Assembly (NCBI GenBank): GCA_964463355.1
Contig: CAYXBP010000010.1
Location: forward strand, 1 to 64,000
Direction: 5' to 3'
Origin: Firm-04 sp964463355
GTDB lineage: Bacteria > Bacillota > Clostridia > Oscillospirales > Ruminococcaceae
Length of the DNA: 64,000 bases
Under the pieces are notes generated by a model that was not told the origin of the DNA, did no database searches, and saw only the letters and a list, made by a program, of their open reading frames with translations. Every line of letters begins with the position of its first letter. Position 1 is the first letter of the stretch. A program made the translations under genes and the position numbers. Positions 1 through 9,085 of the stretch are shown one piece after another.

Positions 1-51
1 AACGACACGGGGATTTTCAGTCCCCTGCTCTACCGACTGAGCTACAGAGGC
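1..51 (-). tRNA. tRNA-Phe (GAA), 3' part cut by window edge
   Basis: On the minus strand the acceptor strand (51-45), the T8-A9 junction and the D arm are followed by an anticodon stem GGGGA/TCCCC enclosing the loop CTGAAAA, so the anticodon is GAA (Phe). The variable region, T arm and 3' acceptor strand fall before base 1. It lies 15 bases downstream of tRNA-Asp on the same strand, so the two are probably one transcript. Confidence 0.9.
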
Positions 52-66
52 AAAAGAAAGCAGAAT

Positions 67-143
67 TGGCGACCTGGATGGGACTCGAACCCACGACCTC
101 CGCCGTGACAGGGCGGCGTTCTAACCAACTGAACTACCAGGCC
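67..143 (-). tRNA. tRNA-Asp (GTC)
   Basis: A full cloverleaf can be read on the minus strand. The acceptor GGCCTGG pairs with CCAGGTC (G-U at the end), the anticodon stem CCGCC/GGCGG holds loop CTGTCAC with anticodon GTC, and the T arm contains GGTTCGAGTCC. The discriminator G is followed by an encoded CCA at 69-67. It is the first gene of a two-tRNA cluster with tRNA-Phe. Confidence 0.95.
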
Positions 144-297
144 TTGCTTTGCTTTCGCTGCAAGAGGCTGTCCTCAAGCAACGAAATTGATTATACACCA
201 ATTCTCAGAAAAAGTCAATAGCTTTCCACGATTTTTTTCGATTTTATGAGAAGTTCCATTTTCATTCAACATTTAGATCTTATTTTCATCGTTTTGC
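144..297. other. AT-rich gap between recG and the tRNA genes
   Basis: This 154-base stretch separates the recG stop from the tRNA-Asp 5' end, all transcribed leftward. It holds no ORF and no clear intrinsic hairpin. It must contain the tRNA promoter, but no convincing pair of boxes was found. Confidence 0.4.
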
Positions 298-2343
298 CTA
301 ATTTAATCCGTTGACATCGTTTTTACGGAACATCCGCAACATTGCTAGCCGCAAACTCTGATGCGCTTGTGCCCGCAGCTGCGGATCCTCACGCAACAAA
401 AGATCGGCAGCGTTTTGTGTTTCGGTAACCATGGCCATGTCTCCTGTCAATACCGTTTGCAGCATGGGTGGAATTCCGTGCTGTGCATTGCCAAAAAAAT
501 CGCCAGGGCCACGCAATTTCAAATCCTCTTCTGCAATTTCAAAACCACTTGTGGTACGGCTCATGACCTTCAAGCGTTCGCGACTCTCCTCGTTGTGGCT
601 ATCAGTCACAAGAATACAGTAGCTTTGCAAATCACTTCTGCCAACGCGTCCTCGCAGTTGATGGAGTTGTGCCAGCCCGAAACGATCCGCATTTTCGATC
701 AACATAACGGTCGCATTGGGAATATCCACGCCAACCTCTACCACCGTTGTACACACCAGAAGATCCAATGCATGATCTTTCATCTCTGCCATGACCTTTT
801 CCTTTTCAGCAGGCTTCATTCTACCATGCAATACACCAACACGATAATTGGCAAACGCCCCTTTTTTAACCGTTTCCGCGTAGCTCTCTGCCGCCTTGAC
901 GTTCTCCATCTGATCCGAATCCTCAATCATTGCACAAACAAGATACGCTTGCTCCCCTGCATCCAATCGTTTGCGAATAAAACCATAAGCACGCTCGCGA
1001 TACCCTCCTGTCACGGCAAACGTCTGTATCGGAAGCCTACCTTTGGGCATCTCACGGATCACAGTCACATCCAAATCGCCGTAAATAATCAGTGCAAGTG
1101 TGCGAGGAATCGGCGTTGCGGACATCACCAACTTATGTGGCACGCCACCTTTTTCAGCCAGCGCAGCACGCTGTGCCACACCAAAACGGTGTTGTTCATC
1201 TGTGATTACCAAACCGAGATTTGCAAACACGGTATCCTTCTGGATGACAGCATGGGTACCAACCACCACCATCGCCTTCCTATCAGCAATCTGTGACTTA
1301 ATCTCCTTCTTCTGTTTGGCACGTGTGGAACCCGTCAGCAACACAGGGTGCAACCCGATGGGTGCAAGAAATGCTGACAAGGTTTGATAATGTTGTTGCG
1401 CAAGGATTTCCGTAGGTGCCATTAACACTGATTGTACACCATTTTTTGCAGCAAATACACAAGCTGCCGCAGCAACAACCGTTTTGCCGCTGCCGACATC
1501 ACCCTGCAACAAGCGGTTCATAGGGCGATTCCCGCACAAATCGGCACAAATGGTTTGAATCGCTTGCGATTGTCCAGTAGTGATTGCAAAGGGCAATGCT
1601 TCAAAAAAGTCATGCAGATTCGTGTTGGAATCCATTGGCGTGATGCATACTTCTCTAGCATGATGGCGCATCATACGTATTCCTAGCTGAAACAACAGCA
1701 ATTCTTCAAAAGCAAGCCTTCGCTGTGCCTGCGCCAGCTGCTCTCGTGATTTGGGCATATGTACCCCATTCAACGCCTCCTGCAAGGATACGAGATGGTA
1801 TTGCTGCATCAGATCCTGCATCATGGTTTCTACGGAAGCATCGAGTAACTGCAATGCGCGCTTCACATTTGCACGAATCATGGCACTACTAAGCCCCTGC
1901 GTCTGCGGATAGATTGGCTGCAACAACATTGCACCTTCCGCACGTTGTATCGTAGGCGCACGCATTTCTTTTTTCAGCATTCCACCAATGACTTTTCCAT
2001 AGGCATAGTATTCTTCATCTTCACGCATCGCCTGATAGGTATATTTATTGTTGTAAAATACAATGGTAAACTCACTCATGCCGTCTGTAGCAATAAGCTT
2101 ATAAACAGCAAGTCCACCACGGATGTACTGCGGATGCATCTTCTTCACAATGGTAAGACGAACCGCAACAGGCACATCGGGTTGCGCATCCGCAATCCAC
2201 ACGGGTTTACTATAATCCACATATGCCCGCGGAAAGTGATACAACAAATCAAAAGGCGTTTCGATTCCAAGTTTCGCATATTTTTCTGTACGATCTTTCC
2301 CGACACCCGGCAAAGTACTGATAGGTGCAAATAGCGGATTCAT
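298..2343 (-). CDS. recG: ATP-dependent DNA helicase RecG
   Basis: RecG is a superfamily 2 helicase that remodels stalled replication forks and Holliday junctions in the cytoplasm. The 681-residue product has the usual length. An N-terminal wedge/OB region (about 1-240) is followed by the helicase core with Walker A GDVGSGKT (281-288), the RecG-type motif II DEQH (about 382-385), motif III SATPIPRT (about 408) and the C-terminal block ending QLRGRVGRS-like motif VI. The ATG start overlaps the end of mnmA by four bases (ATGA), so the two genes are translationally coupled. No defects are visible. Confidence 0.97.
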   Translation of the reverse strand: MNPLFAPISTLPGVGKDRTEKYAKLGIETPFDLLYHFPRAYVDYSKPVWIADAQPDVPVAVRLTIVKKMHPQYIRGGLAVYKLIATDGMSEFTIVFYNNKYTYQAMREDEEYYAYGKVIGGMLKKEMRAPTIQRAEGAMLLQPIYPQTQGLSSAMIRANVKRALQLLDASVETMMQDLMQQYHLVSLQEALNGVHMPKSREQLAQAQRRLAFEELLLFQLGIRMMRHHAREVCITPMDSNTNLHDFFEALPFAITTGQSQAIQTICADLCGNRPMNRLLQGDVGSGKTVVAAAACVFAAKNGVQSVLMAPTEILAQQHYQTLSAFLAPIGLHPVLLTGSTRAKQKKEIKSQIADRKAMVVVGTHAVIQKDTVFANLGLVITDEQHRFGVAQRAALAEKGGVPHKLVMSATPIPRTLALIIYGDLDVTVIREMPKGRLPIQTFAVTGGYRERAYGFIRKRLDAGEQAYLVCAMIEDSDQMENVKAAESYAETVKKGAFANYRVGVLHGRMKPAEKEKVMAEMKDHALDLLVCTTVVEVGVDIPNATVMLIENADRFGLAQLHQLRGRVGRSDLQSYCILVTDSHNEESRERLKVMSRTTSGFEIAEEDLKLRGPGDFFGNAQHGIPPMLQTVLTGDMAMVTETQNAADLLLREDPQLRAQAHQSLRLAMLRMFRKNDVNGLN

Positions 2344-3386
2344 TTTTCTACACCGCTTTCAACACCGCAAATGATACCGCCTCCGATCACGCTATCACCA
2401 TCATATACCACCGCAGATTGTCCACAAGTCATTGCACGCTGCGGTGAATCAAAAATGAGAGTAGCAGTACCATCAGCAGAAAAGCTTGCTGTAACTGGTG
2501 ATTCTGTACGGCTATACCGGACTTTTGCTGTACCGCGAACGGTTTCTTTTTCTGCCATAAGCAAATTGCAATCGCGAAGATGACAAATACTTGCAAACAA
2601 TTCCGTTTCATTTCCAACAGTAACGGTGTTCTCCTGTGCATCTTTGCTGATCACATACACGGGTTTTCCGCAGGATAGTCCAAGCCCTTTTCGCTGCCCC
2701 ACAGTGTAAAGCCACTGTCCGCAGTGATGTCCAATTACAGCACCATTCGCATCAAGAAATGCACCTTTGCAAGGCTGCATCTGATGATCTCTTTGAAGAT
2801 ATCCGCCGTAATTTCCATCAGGTACAAAACAAATATCCATACTGTCGTGAGGAATCGATGGCATCAACTGCTGTTTTTCAGCAATACTTCGGATTTCAGG
2901 CTTTGTATAATCCCCCAATGGCAAATACATCCTGGCAAGCTGCTCCCCTGTAATGCGATACAACATATAGCTCTGGTCTTTTTGCAGATCGACAGCACGA
3001 AGAAGTGTCCGTTTATGATTGATATCCAAACCGATTTTTGCATAATGCCCTGTCGCAAAGCCATCATAAGAATGTTCCTCAGCATATGCAAGCAGTGCCT
3101 GTAGCTTTACAATGGCGTTGCATATCACGCAAGGATTAGGCGTTTCTCCTCGGCGGTAAGCATCAGCAAAATACTGTTCAACTTCACGATGAAACGAGGT
3201 ACGACAATCTACCACCGCAAACGAAATGCCAAGCCGTTCAGCCACCGCTTGCGCACCTTCAATATTTGGCGGTGCTCCGTCTGTCATATGCAAAGTTACG
3301 CCATGTACGCGATGCCCAGCCCGCTGCAACAGATACGCTGCCACAGAGGAATCTACACCGCCGCTCATACCCAAAACAATATCCAC
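2340..3386 (-). CDS. mnmA: tRNA 2-thiouridylase MnmA
   Basis: MnmA adenylates and thiolates U34 of Lys, Glu and Gln tRNAs. The PP-loop GMSGGVDSS lies at the extreme N terminus, the catalytic first cysteine is in NPCVICN, and the second is in the DICF segment; length is normal. The longest frame opens at ATG 3413, but a strong AGGAGG lies inside that extension. The GTG at 3386 (nine to ten bases after the AGGAGG) gives the expected short N terminus MDIVLGMSGG and is preferred. It is first in a two-gene operon with recG. Confidence 0.9.
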   Translation of the reverse strand: MDIVLGMSGGVDSSVAAYLLQRAGHRVHGVTLHMTDGAPPNIEGAQAVAERLGISFAVVDCRTSFHREVEQYFADAYRRGETPNPCVICNAIVKLQALLAYAEEHSYDGFATGHYAKIGLDINHKRTLLRAVDLQKDQSYMLYRITGEQLARMYLPLGDYTKPEIRSIAEKQQLMPSIPHDSMDICFVPDGNYGGYLQRDHQMQPCKGAFLDANGAVIGHHCGQWLYTVGQRKGLGLSCGKPVYVISKDAQENTVTVGNETELFASICHLRDCNLLMAEKETVRGTAKVRYSRTESPVTASFSADGTATLIFDSPQRAMTCGQSAVVYDGDSVIGGGIICGVESGVEK

Positions 3387-3434
3387 AAACAATACGCCTC
3401 CTGTTTTCATCATAATAACCTGTTTATTGCGTAT

Positions 3435-3463
3435 ATTATAGCATATTCTTTCCGATTTGTCAC
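3435..3463 (-). promoter_or_regulatory. sigma-A promoter for mnmA-recG
   Basis: On the minus strand, GTGACA (3463-3458) and TATAAT (3440-3435) are separated by 17 bases. The predicted start is near 3428, leaving a short leader before the AGGAGG that serves the GTG start of mnmA. Confidence 0.7.
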
Positions 3464-3490
3464 CTATTTTTCAAAAATCAAAATGAACCC

Positions 3491-3519
3491 TTGACTTTTT
3501 TTTCAAATTATGGTATGCT
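3491..3519 (+). promoter_or_regulatory. sigma-A promoter for the riboswitch-oadB transcript
   Basis: TTGACT (3491-3496), 17 bases, TATGCT (3514-3519). It lies about 250 bases before the oadB-like start, so the transcript has a long structured leader. Confidence 0.75.
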
Positions 3520-3557
3520 GTTACGTGGTGTTGGACAGTTTGGTTGCTGTGTAATGC

Positions 3558-3661
3558 AATGTTAGAGGGGAGTAGCCGGCAGTGTAAGTTCGCTGTATTC
3601 CGTATCGTCAATCACGGTTTGCAAAAGCACCCGTACGGAATTGAAACGGCAAGACCTTTAT
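3558..3661 (+). ncRNA. yybP-ykoY-like (Mn2+-type) riboswitch aptamer
   Basis: The leader carries the conserved parts of the yybP-ykoY class in order: AGAGGGGAGTAGC (3564-3576), a distal loop with CGTCAATCACGG (3606-3617), and the closing GGCAAGACCTTT (3648-3659). AGAGG can pair with CCTTT to form P1. The same CCTTT is also the 5' arm of the following terminator, so P1 and terminator are mutually exclusive, as expected of a switch that turns expression on when ligand binds. The class is recognised from memory of the consensus; a covariance-model search was not possible. Confidence 0.72.
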
Positions 3662-3707
3662 CGTACAGAGCCATGCATTTGATCTTGTACGGTAAGGGTC
3701 TTTCTTT
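3652..3707 (+). terminator. riboswitch-controlled intrinsic terminator
   Basis: The arms 3652-3667 (AGACCTTTATCGTACA) and 3686-3701 pair along 16 positions with two G-U pairs and are followed by TTTCTTTG. The 5' arm overlaps the P1 strand of the aptamer, giving an on/off choice upstream of the oadB-like gene. Confidence 0.8.
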
Positions 3708-3773
3708 GTGCCCATCCTCACCCGCTGACTGGACAACCAGTATCTGCAAAACAACGCGAAAGGAATGTACAGT

Positions 3774-4877
3774 ATGGAAGTTCTCTACGAAAACCTGCTC
3801 AATCTCGATTGGAAAATGATCGTGATGTGGGCAATCGGCGGCATCCTCATCTATCTGGCGATCAAGAAAGATATGGAGCCGACTCTGCTGCTGCCCATGG
3901 GCTTTGGCGCAATCCTCGTGAATCTGCCCCTATCGGGTGCTGCTACCCCTGAAGGCCCTCTGACAACCCTCTTTAATGCTGGTATTGCCAATGAGTTGTT
4001 CCCCTTGATCCTGTTCATCGGCATTGGTGCTATGATTGATTTTGGGCCGTTGCTATCCAATCCCATGCTGATGCTGTTCGGTGCAGCGGCGCAGTTTGGT
4101 ATCTTTTTCACACTGTGTCTTGCCTCTGTTTTCTTCCCTGAGATCAAAGATGCCGCCTCTATTGCCATTATTGGTGCTGCTGATGGGCCTACTTCCATTG
4201 TTGTTGCACAGAAGCTGCAATCGAACTATGTTGGTGCGATCATGGTTGCCGCATACTCATATATGGCATTGGTACCCATCATCCAGCCCCCTGTCATTCG
4301 GCTGCTTACCACAAAAAAAGAACGTCTGATCCGCATGGAATACACGCAAAAGCCTGTTTCTAAAACAACCCGTATCCTATTTCCTATCTGCATCACGATT
4401 ATTGCGGGTCTGGTTGCGCCGGAATCCGTTGCATTAGTCGGATTTCTCATGTTTGGTAATCTAATACGCGAATGTGGCGTCCTCAACAGTCTTTCTGAAA
4501 CCGCGCAAAAAGTGCTTTCTAATCTGGTAACGATATTCCTTGGTTTGACCATTGCCACCAAGATGGAAGCCTCCCAGTTCCTCCAACTGGATACTTTACT
4601 GATCATGGGTTTGGGCCTGTTTGCATTTATATTTGATACCGCTGGCGGTGTGTTGTTTGCAAAAATCCTCAACTTGTTCCTGAAAAAGAAGATCAATCCT
4701 ATGATCGGCGCGGCAGGTATTTCTGCATTTCCCATGTCAGGACGTGTGGTGCATAAAATGGCACTGAAAGAAGACCCAACAAACTTCCTGCTGATGCAGG
4801 CAACAGGTGTCAATGTTTCTGGTCAGATTGCTTCGGTCATTGCTGGTGGCCTGATACTCAATTTCTTCATGGCTTGA
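3774..4877 (+). CDS. sodium-pumping decarboxylase beta subunit (OadB/MmdB family)
   Basis: This multi-spanning membrane protein belongs to the beta subunits of oxaloacetate, methylmalonyl-CoA and glutaconyl-CoA decarboxylases. They decarboxylate carboxybiotin and export Na+. The family segment GAADGPTSIVVAQ with its conserved Asp is present, and the whole protein is a run of hydrophobic helices. Length (367) is normal. The frame opens at 3765, but AAAGGA lies directly against that ATG; the ATG at 3774 has correct spacing. A gamma-like subunit follows, but no alpha subunit or biotin carrier is near, so the substrate cannot be assigned. Confidence 0.9.
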   Translation: MEVLYENLLNLDWKMIVMWAIGGILIYLAIKKDMEPTLLLPMGFGAILVNLPLSGAATPEGPLTTLFNAGIANELFPLILFIGIGAMIDFGPLLSNPMLMLFGAAAQFGIFFTLCLASVFFPEIKDAASIAIIGAADGPTSIVVAQKLQSNYVGAIMVAAYSYMALVPIIQPPVIRLLTTKKERLIRMEYTQKPVSKTTRILFPICITIIAGLVAPESVALVGFLMFGNLIRECGVLNSLSETAQKVLSNLVTIFLGLTIATKMEASQFLQLDTLLIMGLGLFAFIFDTAGGVLFAKILNLFLKKKINPMIGAAGISAFPMSGRVVHKMALKEDPTNFLLMQATGVNVSGQIASVIAGGLILNFFMA

Positions 4878-4898
4878 TCACGAAAAGGAGGAATCGTT

Positions 4899-5063
4899 AT
4901 GCCTAACGCTATGTATTTTGAACCCTCTCAGTTTTTAGATAATTTGCCATATATGGGCATGGGAATGCTCGGTATTTTTATTGTGATTGGTGTTATTGCA
5001 GGGCTTACCATGCTGCTTAATGCCGTCACTGCTGAACGCAAAAAAGATGATGAAAACAACTGA
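4899..5063 (+). CDS. small membrane protein, OadG-like gamma subunit
   Basis: A 54-residue protein begins at ATG 4899 after a strong AAAGGAGG. It has a single transmembrane helix (about residues 17-42) and a charged cytosolic tail AERKKDDENN. This size, topology and position directly after the beta subunit are typical of the gamma chain that anchors sodium-pumping decarboxylases. Sequence similarity is generic, so the call rests mainly on context. The stop overlaps the start of the next gene. Confidence 0.7.
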   Translation: MPNAMYFEPSQFLDNLPYMGMGMLGIFIVIGVIAGLTMLLNAVTAERKKDDENN

Positions 5064-5898
5064 TACGCACCAGGATGACATTAGCAGCACTCATATAGCC
5101 GATGAGGAAATTCCCGCATCGGCTGCTGCATTTTCATCCGCTAATTTCCAGGAGGCAGATCTACTGCCGTTGCCTTCGCCACATCGTCATAAAAAGCTGC
5201 TAATCATCATTTTGACAATCGTTCTCTCTTTGCTAATTTTACTGTTGATCTACTCCGTTGCAGCAAAGAATTTCACGTTGTACGCACGCACTATGAAGCA
5301 TCTTCGCTTTGATTACCGACAGGGCGAAATCTCTGACGCGCCGCTTGATGATATTACACCTGCCTTAGCGGATGACATCAAAGAGCAGATTGATGCTGCT
5401 GAACAAGGTGTGCGAATACAAGCAACGGCAATGCTATTCAACGAAAATGGCACCTATACGCCTACACTTACCCTCTATGATTACTATCACAGCTTGGATG
5501 CGGGTGCAACAGATACCATTACGACACGAACTTGCGCAGAGTATTGGTTTCCCACCGAAACAACTGATCTGATGCAGACCGACGATGGTTCTTGTATGGT
5601 CAAATTGGACGGAGAATGGGTTCAAACTGACGAATTGCACATACCAAATCTGTATGATTACTGTTTTGCCACCACACAAACCAAAGGCGTTGCGCATTAT
5701 GCATCGTATTATTCGCAAGTCTGCGACATGCAATATCTCTGTGAAATATGGCTGATAGAGGAAGAATGCGATGAAGGCATCATTTATAATACAGTTTATC
5801 GCTATTATAGCGGCGGAAAGCTTTGCGCTGTACGGCTACTTCCTTCCTACTCCACCAATATGCTGGTGTTTGATATCACCGATTATTGTGCCGAATAA
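5047..5898 (+). CDS. membrane-anchored protein of unknown function
   Basis: I do not recognise this protein. From ATG 5047 or 5050 it has an acidic cytosolic segment (about 55 residues), one strong transmembrane helix rich in I/L/V, and an outside domain of about 200 residues with several Cys, Tyr and acidic residues. It overlaps the last 14-17 bases of the OadG-like gene, which suggests coupling. The frame extends upstream to 4987, but that part is the gamma gene read in another frame. No strong ribosome binding site is seen, in keeping with coupled translation. Confidence 0.7.
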   Translation: MMKTTDTHQDDISSTHIADEEIPASAAAFSSANFQEADLLPLPSPHRHKKLLIIILTIVLSLLILLLIYSVAAKNFTLYARTMKHLRFDYRQGEISDAPLDDITPALADDIKEQIDAAEQGVRIQATAMLFNENGTYTPTLTLYDYYHSLDAGATDTITTRTCAEYWFPTETTDLMQTDDGSCMVKLDGEWVQTDELHIPNLYDYCFATTQTKGVAHYASYYSQVCDMQYLCEIWLIEEECDEGIIYNTVYRYYSGGKLCAVRLLPSYSTNMLVFDITDYCAE

Positions 5899-6026
5899 CA
5901 AAAAGCTCTGTATGATTCGCCTTAACCGAATTGCTCCCCATTTGTTGGACACTACAGTATATGTTGAAATATACCATAGTGAGAATCCGACAAAGTGGGA
6001 GCTTTTTTTCATCCGGCTATATTGTA

Positions 6027-6056
6027 AAAGCGACTAAGATTGCTCTTAGTCGCTTT
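6027..6056. terminator. bidirectional intrinsic terminator
   Basis: AAAGCGACTAAG (6027-6038) and CTTAGTCGCTTT (6045-6056) pair perfectly over 12 bases with a six-base loop. The flanking A and T tracts let it work on both strands, between the oadB-like operon and the convergent dockerin gene. The rest of the 5899-6152 gap holds nothing else clear. Confidence 0.8.
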
Positions 6057-6152
6057 GTGCTGGTTTCATCTTAAACTCTGTCAAACGCTTTGAAAAATCC
6101 ATACAAAGCGTAAGAGTATTTTGCTTCTGCCTGCAAGCTTGCAAACCGTAAA

Positions 6153-7322
6153 TTACGCAGGATAAACCATATCCCATGTTACAGTACTGCCATCGATTGA
6201 AAGCGCATAAAACTTGAGAATACCGATGGCATCGCTGGAATTGAGAATGCTATTCTGGTCAACATCTGCTGCGTGTTTTGCAATGGGCTGAAGAATATCA
6301 CCGTTTCCAAGCAGTGCTTCACTGTTATACTGCCGCAGCACCAGAACCGCATCCGCGGAATCCACTCTGCTGTTGTTGTTGACATCGCCACGGGAATACC
6401 AAGCTACCTTCATAGCATATGATTCCATAGCCGCACGGTCATCTGCGGGGAGAACTTTGGCGACAGACTTGCTGATATTATCCATTACAACTGACATAGC
6501 AAAGCTTTCGCCCTTTGTAACACCAAGTGCATTGAGTACAGTCGCACCAATGAGCGCGTGACCCAACTGTGTAGGATGGATATCCTTTTCCTCTACACGA
6601 ACATAGATCCATCCTGTGCCCTCAAAGGCAGACGAAACATCTGCAACTATCGTGTGTTCCAGTGCAAGAATCGCCTCATTGATCATATTGGTAGAATTGC
6701 GCACATAATTATGCAGCAAATTATAAGACGAACCATATCCTTTATCCTCTACGACCGTTTCATCGTACTCTACAGGATTATAAATGGTTTGCATCACAAG
6801 CTTCACATCGGGATTGAGCGCGAGAATGTCTGCCTCAATCTGGGCGAGGTTGGTCTTGGCTGCCTCGATATACGGACGAACATACCCTGAAAGCTTGGAA
6901 ACATGAGATACCAACGAGCCTTCTGCATCCAGACGGGTAAACAATTCCGTATAGCTCTCATCTTCCTGCTTAACGGATTCTACATACTTCAACAGGGGGG
7001 TAAGCATATCATTTGCGCCGATACTGATGGAAATCACATCCGCCTCTTTGATGGCGGTCTGTGTGTCCTTCTGCTGCATCAAAGCCATCATATCTGTGGT
7101 TTTATGCCCTGATACTGCAAGATTGGTCAGTGTATAGCCCTCACATTCTGTCAGATAATCATAATAGGCATACTGTCCTTTTTCAACGGCATAGCCTGCT
7201 GAAATGCTATCCCCCATCACCAAAAGCTTTTCGCCCTCTGCTGCACGCACGGGCATTGGCAGTACAGCAACCAACGCAAGTGCGAGATTGACGGATAACA
7301 GACGTGCATTGATCTTCTTCAT
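6153..7322 (-). CDS. secreted SGNH/GDSL hydrolase with type I dockerin
   Basis: This is probably a cellulosome-bound carbohydrate esterase or lipase-like enzyme. The start at 7322 follows AAAGGA and gives a signal peptide cut near PVRAAEG. The SGNH domain has block I GDSISAG (about residue 34), block III GANDM and block V with HPTQLGH. The C terminus (about 330-389) holds two dockerin F-hand repeats, GDVNNNSRVDSADAVLVLRQ and DVDQNSILNSSDAIGILKFY. The longer frame starting at 7376 lacks a ribosome binding site. It stands alone under its own promoter. The substrate cannot be told. Confidence 0.9.
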   Translation of the reverse strand: MKKINARLLSVNLALALVAVLPMPVRAAEGEKLLVMGDSISAGYAVEKGQYAYYDYLTECEGYTLTNLAVSGHKTTDMMALMQQKDTQTAIKEADVISISIGANDMLTPLLKYVESVKQEDESYTELFTRLDAEGSLVSHVSKLSGYVRPYIEAAKTNLAQIEADILALNPDVKLVMQTIYNPVEYDETVVEDKGYGSSYNLLHNYVRNSTNMINEAILALEHTIVADVSSAFEGTGWIYVRVEEKDIHPTQLGHALIGATVLNALGVTKGESFAMSVVMDNISKSVAKVLPADDRAAMESYAMKVAWYSRGDVNNNSRVDSADAVLVLRQYNSEALLGNGDILQPIAKHAADVDQNSILNSSDAIGILKFYALSIDGSTVTWDMVYPA

Positions 7323-7396
7323 AAAATGATTCCTTTCATCCTCTTGGGTTTGATATCTACGCGCTTCCGATGACAAATGCCCCGGAAGCTATTTTC

Positions 7397-7425
7397 ATTT
7401 TATCAGAAATCCGCCTTTTTGTCAA
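7397..7425 (-). promoter_or_regulatory. sigma-A promoter for the SGNH-dockerin gene
   Basis: On the minus strand, TTGACA (7425-7420), 17 bases, TAAAAT (7402-7397), about 70 bases before the chosen start. Confidence 0.75.
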
Positions 7426-7517
7426 CCATAAATGCCATTTTGCAGATATTTGGATCTCATTGCAAGATATGACAAATTACGCACAAGCCTGGTGATATAC
7501 TAGATACGGTGATGAAC

Positions 7518-8327
7518 ATGATCATTTATCTTGATGTATTACTTCTTTCCAACTGGTGGGTAGATTTTTTTCTGCTGAAAACCGTTGCATATACCACCCA
7601 TACCCCTTACAAACGTTGGAGATTACTCATTGCGGCAGCATTGGGCGCAAGCAGCTCGTTGCTGATTTTTCTGCCTACGATGCCCACTCTTATTTCGTGG
7701 TTGATGCGCATTGCCATTGCCCTGTTAATGTGTACGGCTGCCTTCTGCCCATGTGCCCCGAAACGCTTGCTTCAAACGAGTATTTTCCTTTTTGCTGCTG
7801 CCGCAATCTTCTGCGGTGTGGTTTATACCATTGGCAGTCAATTTGCTCCAAAAGGCATCACCAAAGCCAATGGTGTCCTCTACGCTGATGTTTCCATAGG
7901 GGTGCTGCTGATTGCTACTGTTATTGGTGCCTGCATCACAACATACACTGCAAAAAAACGACAAAGCGCAGATCTCACACGCTACACTTTGCAGATTACT
8001 CTGCACAATCGCTGCTGTCACATACAAGCCCTGTGCGACAGCGGAAACCGCTTGCACGACCCATTCAGCGGCTTGCCGGTAATTGTATGCAATGTCAAGG
8101 CAATGCAGGAAAACAACTCTGCACAAACCGCAGAACAACTCGCAAGAGGTCAAAAGGGTTTTCGTATGCTTCAGGTTGATACGGTAACTGGCAAACGGTT
8201 GCTGCCTGCCTGTATCCCAGATTCGGTCATTGTATACGATCGAAATAAACCATATCCTGTTAAAGCGGTTATTGCTGTATCGGATGAAGCTTTCCCTGCT
8301 GTTTTTTCTCCGATATTGCTGCCATAA
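7518..8327 (+). CDS. spoIIGA: sigma-E processing peptidase SpoIIGA
   Basis: SpoIIGA is the membrane aspartic protease that removes the pro-sequence of SigE in the mother cell after SpoIIR signalling. Five hydrophobic helices fill the N-terminal half, and the C-terminal half carries the active-site segment LCDSGNRLHDPFSGLPVI with the catalytic Asp in DSGN. The frame allows GTG 7509, ATG 7512 or ATG 7518; the last gives MIIYLDVLLLSN, matching the family start, with GGTGA upstream. It precedes sigE by 33 bases, the usual order. Confidence 0.93.
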   Translation: MIIYLDVLLLSNWWVDFFLLKTVAYTTHTPYKRWRLLIAAALGASSSLLIFLPTMPTLISWLMRIAIALLMCTAAFCPCAPKRLLQTSIFLFAAAAIFCGVVYTIGSQFAPKGITKANGVLYADVSIGVLLIATVIGACITTYTAKKRQSADLTRYTLQITLHNRCCHIQALCDSGNRLHDPFSGLPVIVCNVKAMQENNSAQTAEQLARGQKGFRMLQVDTVTGKRLLPACIPDSVIVYDRNKPYPVKAVIAVSDEAFPAVFSPILLP

Positions 8328-8360
8328 AATTTACATACATAAACAGAGAGGAAGAACGAA

Positions 8361-9077
8361 ATGCATTGGATCGAACACTGCTTTCATCGGTTAAAGGCAC
8401 TTGGCAATGATGAACCTGCCAATCAGGTATTTTACATCAACGGCCCTGACGCACTTCCTCCTCCACTAACCAAAGAGGAGGAGTCGCAAGCCTTCGCTGA
8501 TCTGCTACAGGGAAAACCACAGGCAAGAGACACCCTGATCCTGCATAATCTGCGTCTTGTGGTATATATCGCGCGGAAGTTTGAATCAACTGGTATCTAC
8601 ATCGAAGATCTAATCTCCATTGGCACAATTGGTCTGATTAAGGCGGTGGAAACTTTTCACCCAGAGAAGAACATCAAGCTTGCAACCTACGCTTCACGGT
8701 GCATTGAAAACGAAATTCTCATGCATCTGCGTAAAACCGCACAGTATCGCAACGAGATTTCCATAGATGAGCCGCTGAACGTGGACTGGGATGGCAATGA
8801 ACTGCTGCTATCCGATCTATTGGGCACGGATGAGGATATCGTCAATCGCGACATTGAAAACGAAGCGGAACGTAATATGCTATACGAAGCGGTAAAACGC
8901 CTTTCGCCAAGAGAACGCCAAATTATGGAAATGCGCTTCGGACTTATCGATGGACAGGAAAAAACGCAGAAAGAAGTCGCCGATGCCATCGGAATCTCTC
9001 AATCGTATATCTCGCGACTTGAAAAAAAAATCATCAAACGCTTGCGTTCACAGTTGCAAGAACTACTGCCTTCATAA
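8361..9077 (+). CDS. sigE: sporulation sigma factor SigE (pro-form)
   Basis: This is the early mother-cell sigma factor. Segment LRLVVYIARKFESTGIYIED, the DEPLNVDWDGNELLLSD block and the region 4.2 helix EVADAIGISQSYISRLEKK are nearly identical to those of known SigE. The first 30 or so residues form the pro-sequence, and YINGPDALPPPL matches the region where SpoIIGA cuts. Length 238 is normal. The gene follows spoIIGA and has AGAGAGGAAG before its ATG. The usual neighbour sigG is not downstream here. Confidence 0.96.
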   Translation: MHWIEHCFHRLKALGNDEPANQVFYINGPDALPPPLTKEEESQAFADLLQGKPQARDTLILHNLRLVVYIARKFESTGIYIEDLISIGTIGLIKAVETFHPEKNIKLATYASRCIENEILMHLRKTAQYRNEISIDEPLNVDWDGNELLLSDLLGTDEDIVNRDIENEAERNMLYEAVKRLSPRERQIMEMRFGLIDGQEKTQKEVADAIGISQSYISRLEKKIIKRLRSQLQELLPS

Positions 9078-9085
9078 CTCAAGAA

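Noticed and set aside
361..1296. Long plus-strand open frame of 311 codons
   Set aside because: It lies entirely opposite recG, has no ribosome binding site and reads like low-complexity antisense translation. The same applies to other long frames opposite pckG (9899-11026), nrdD (29589-30605) and the VirB4 gene (49724-50680).
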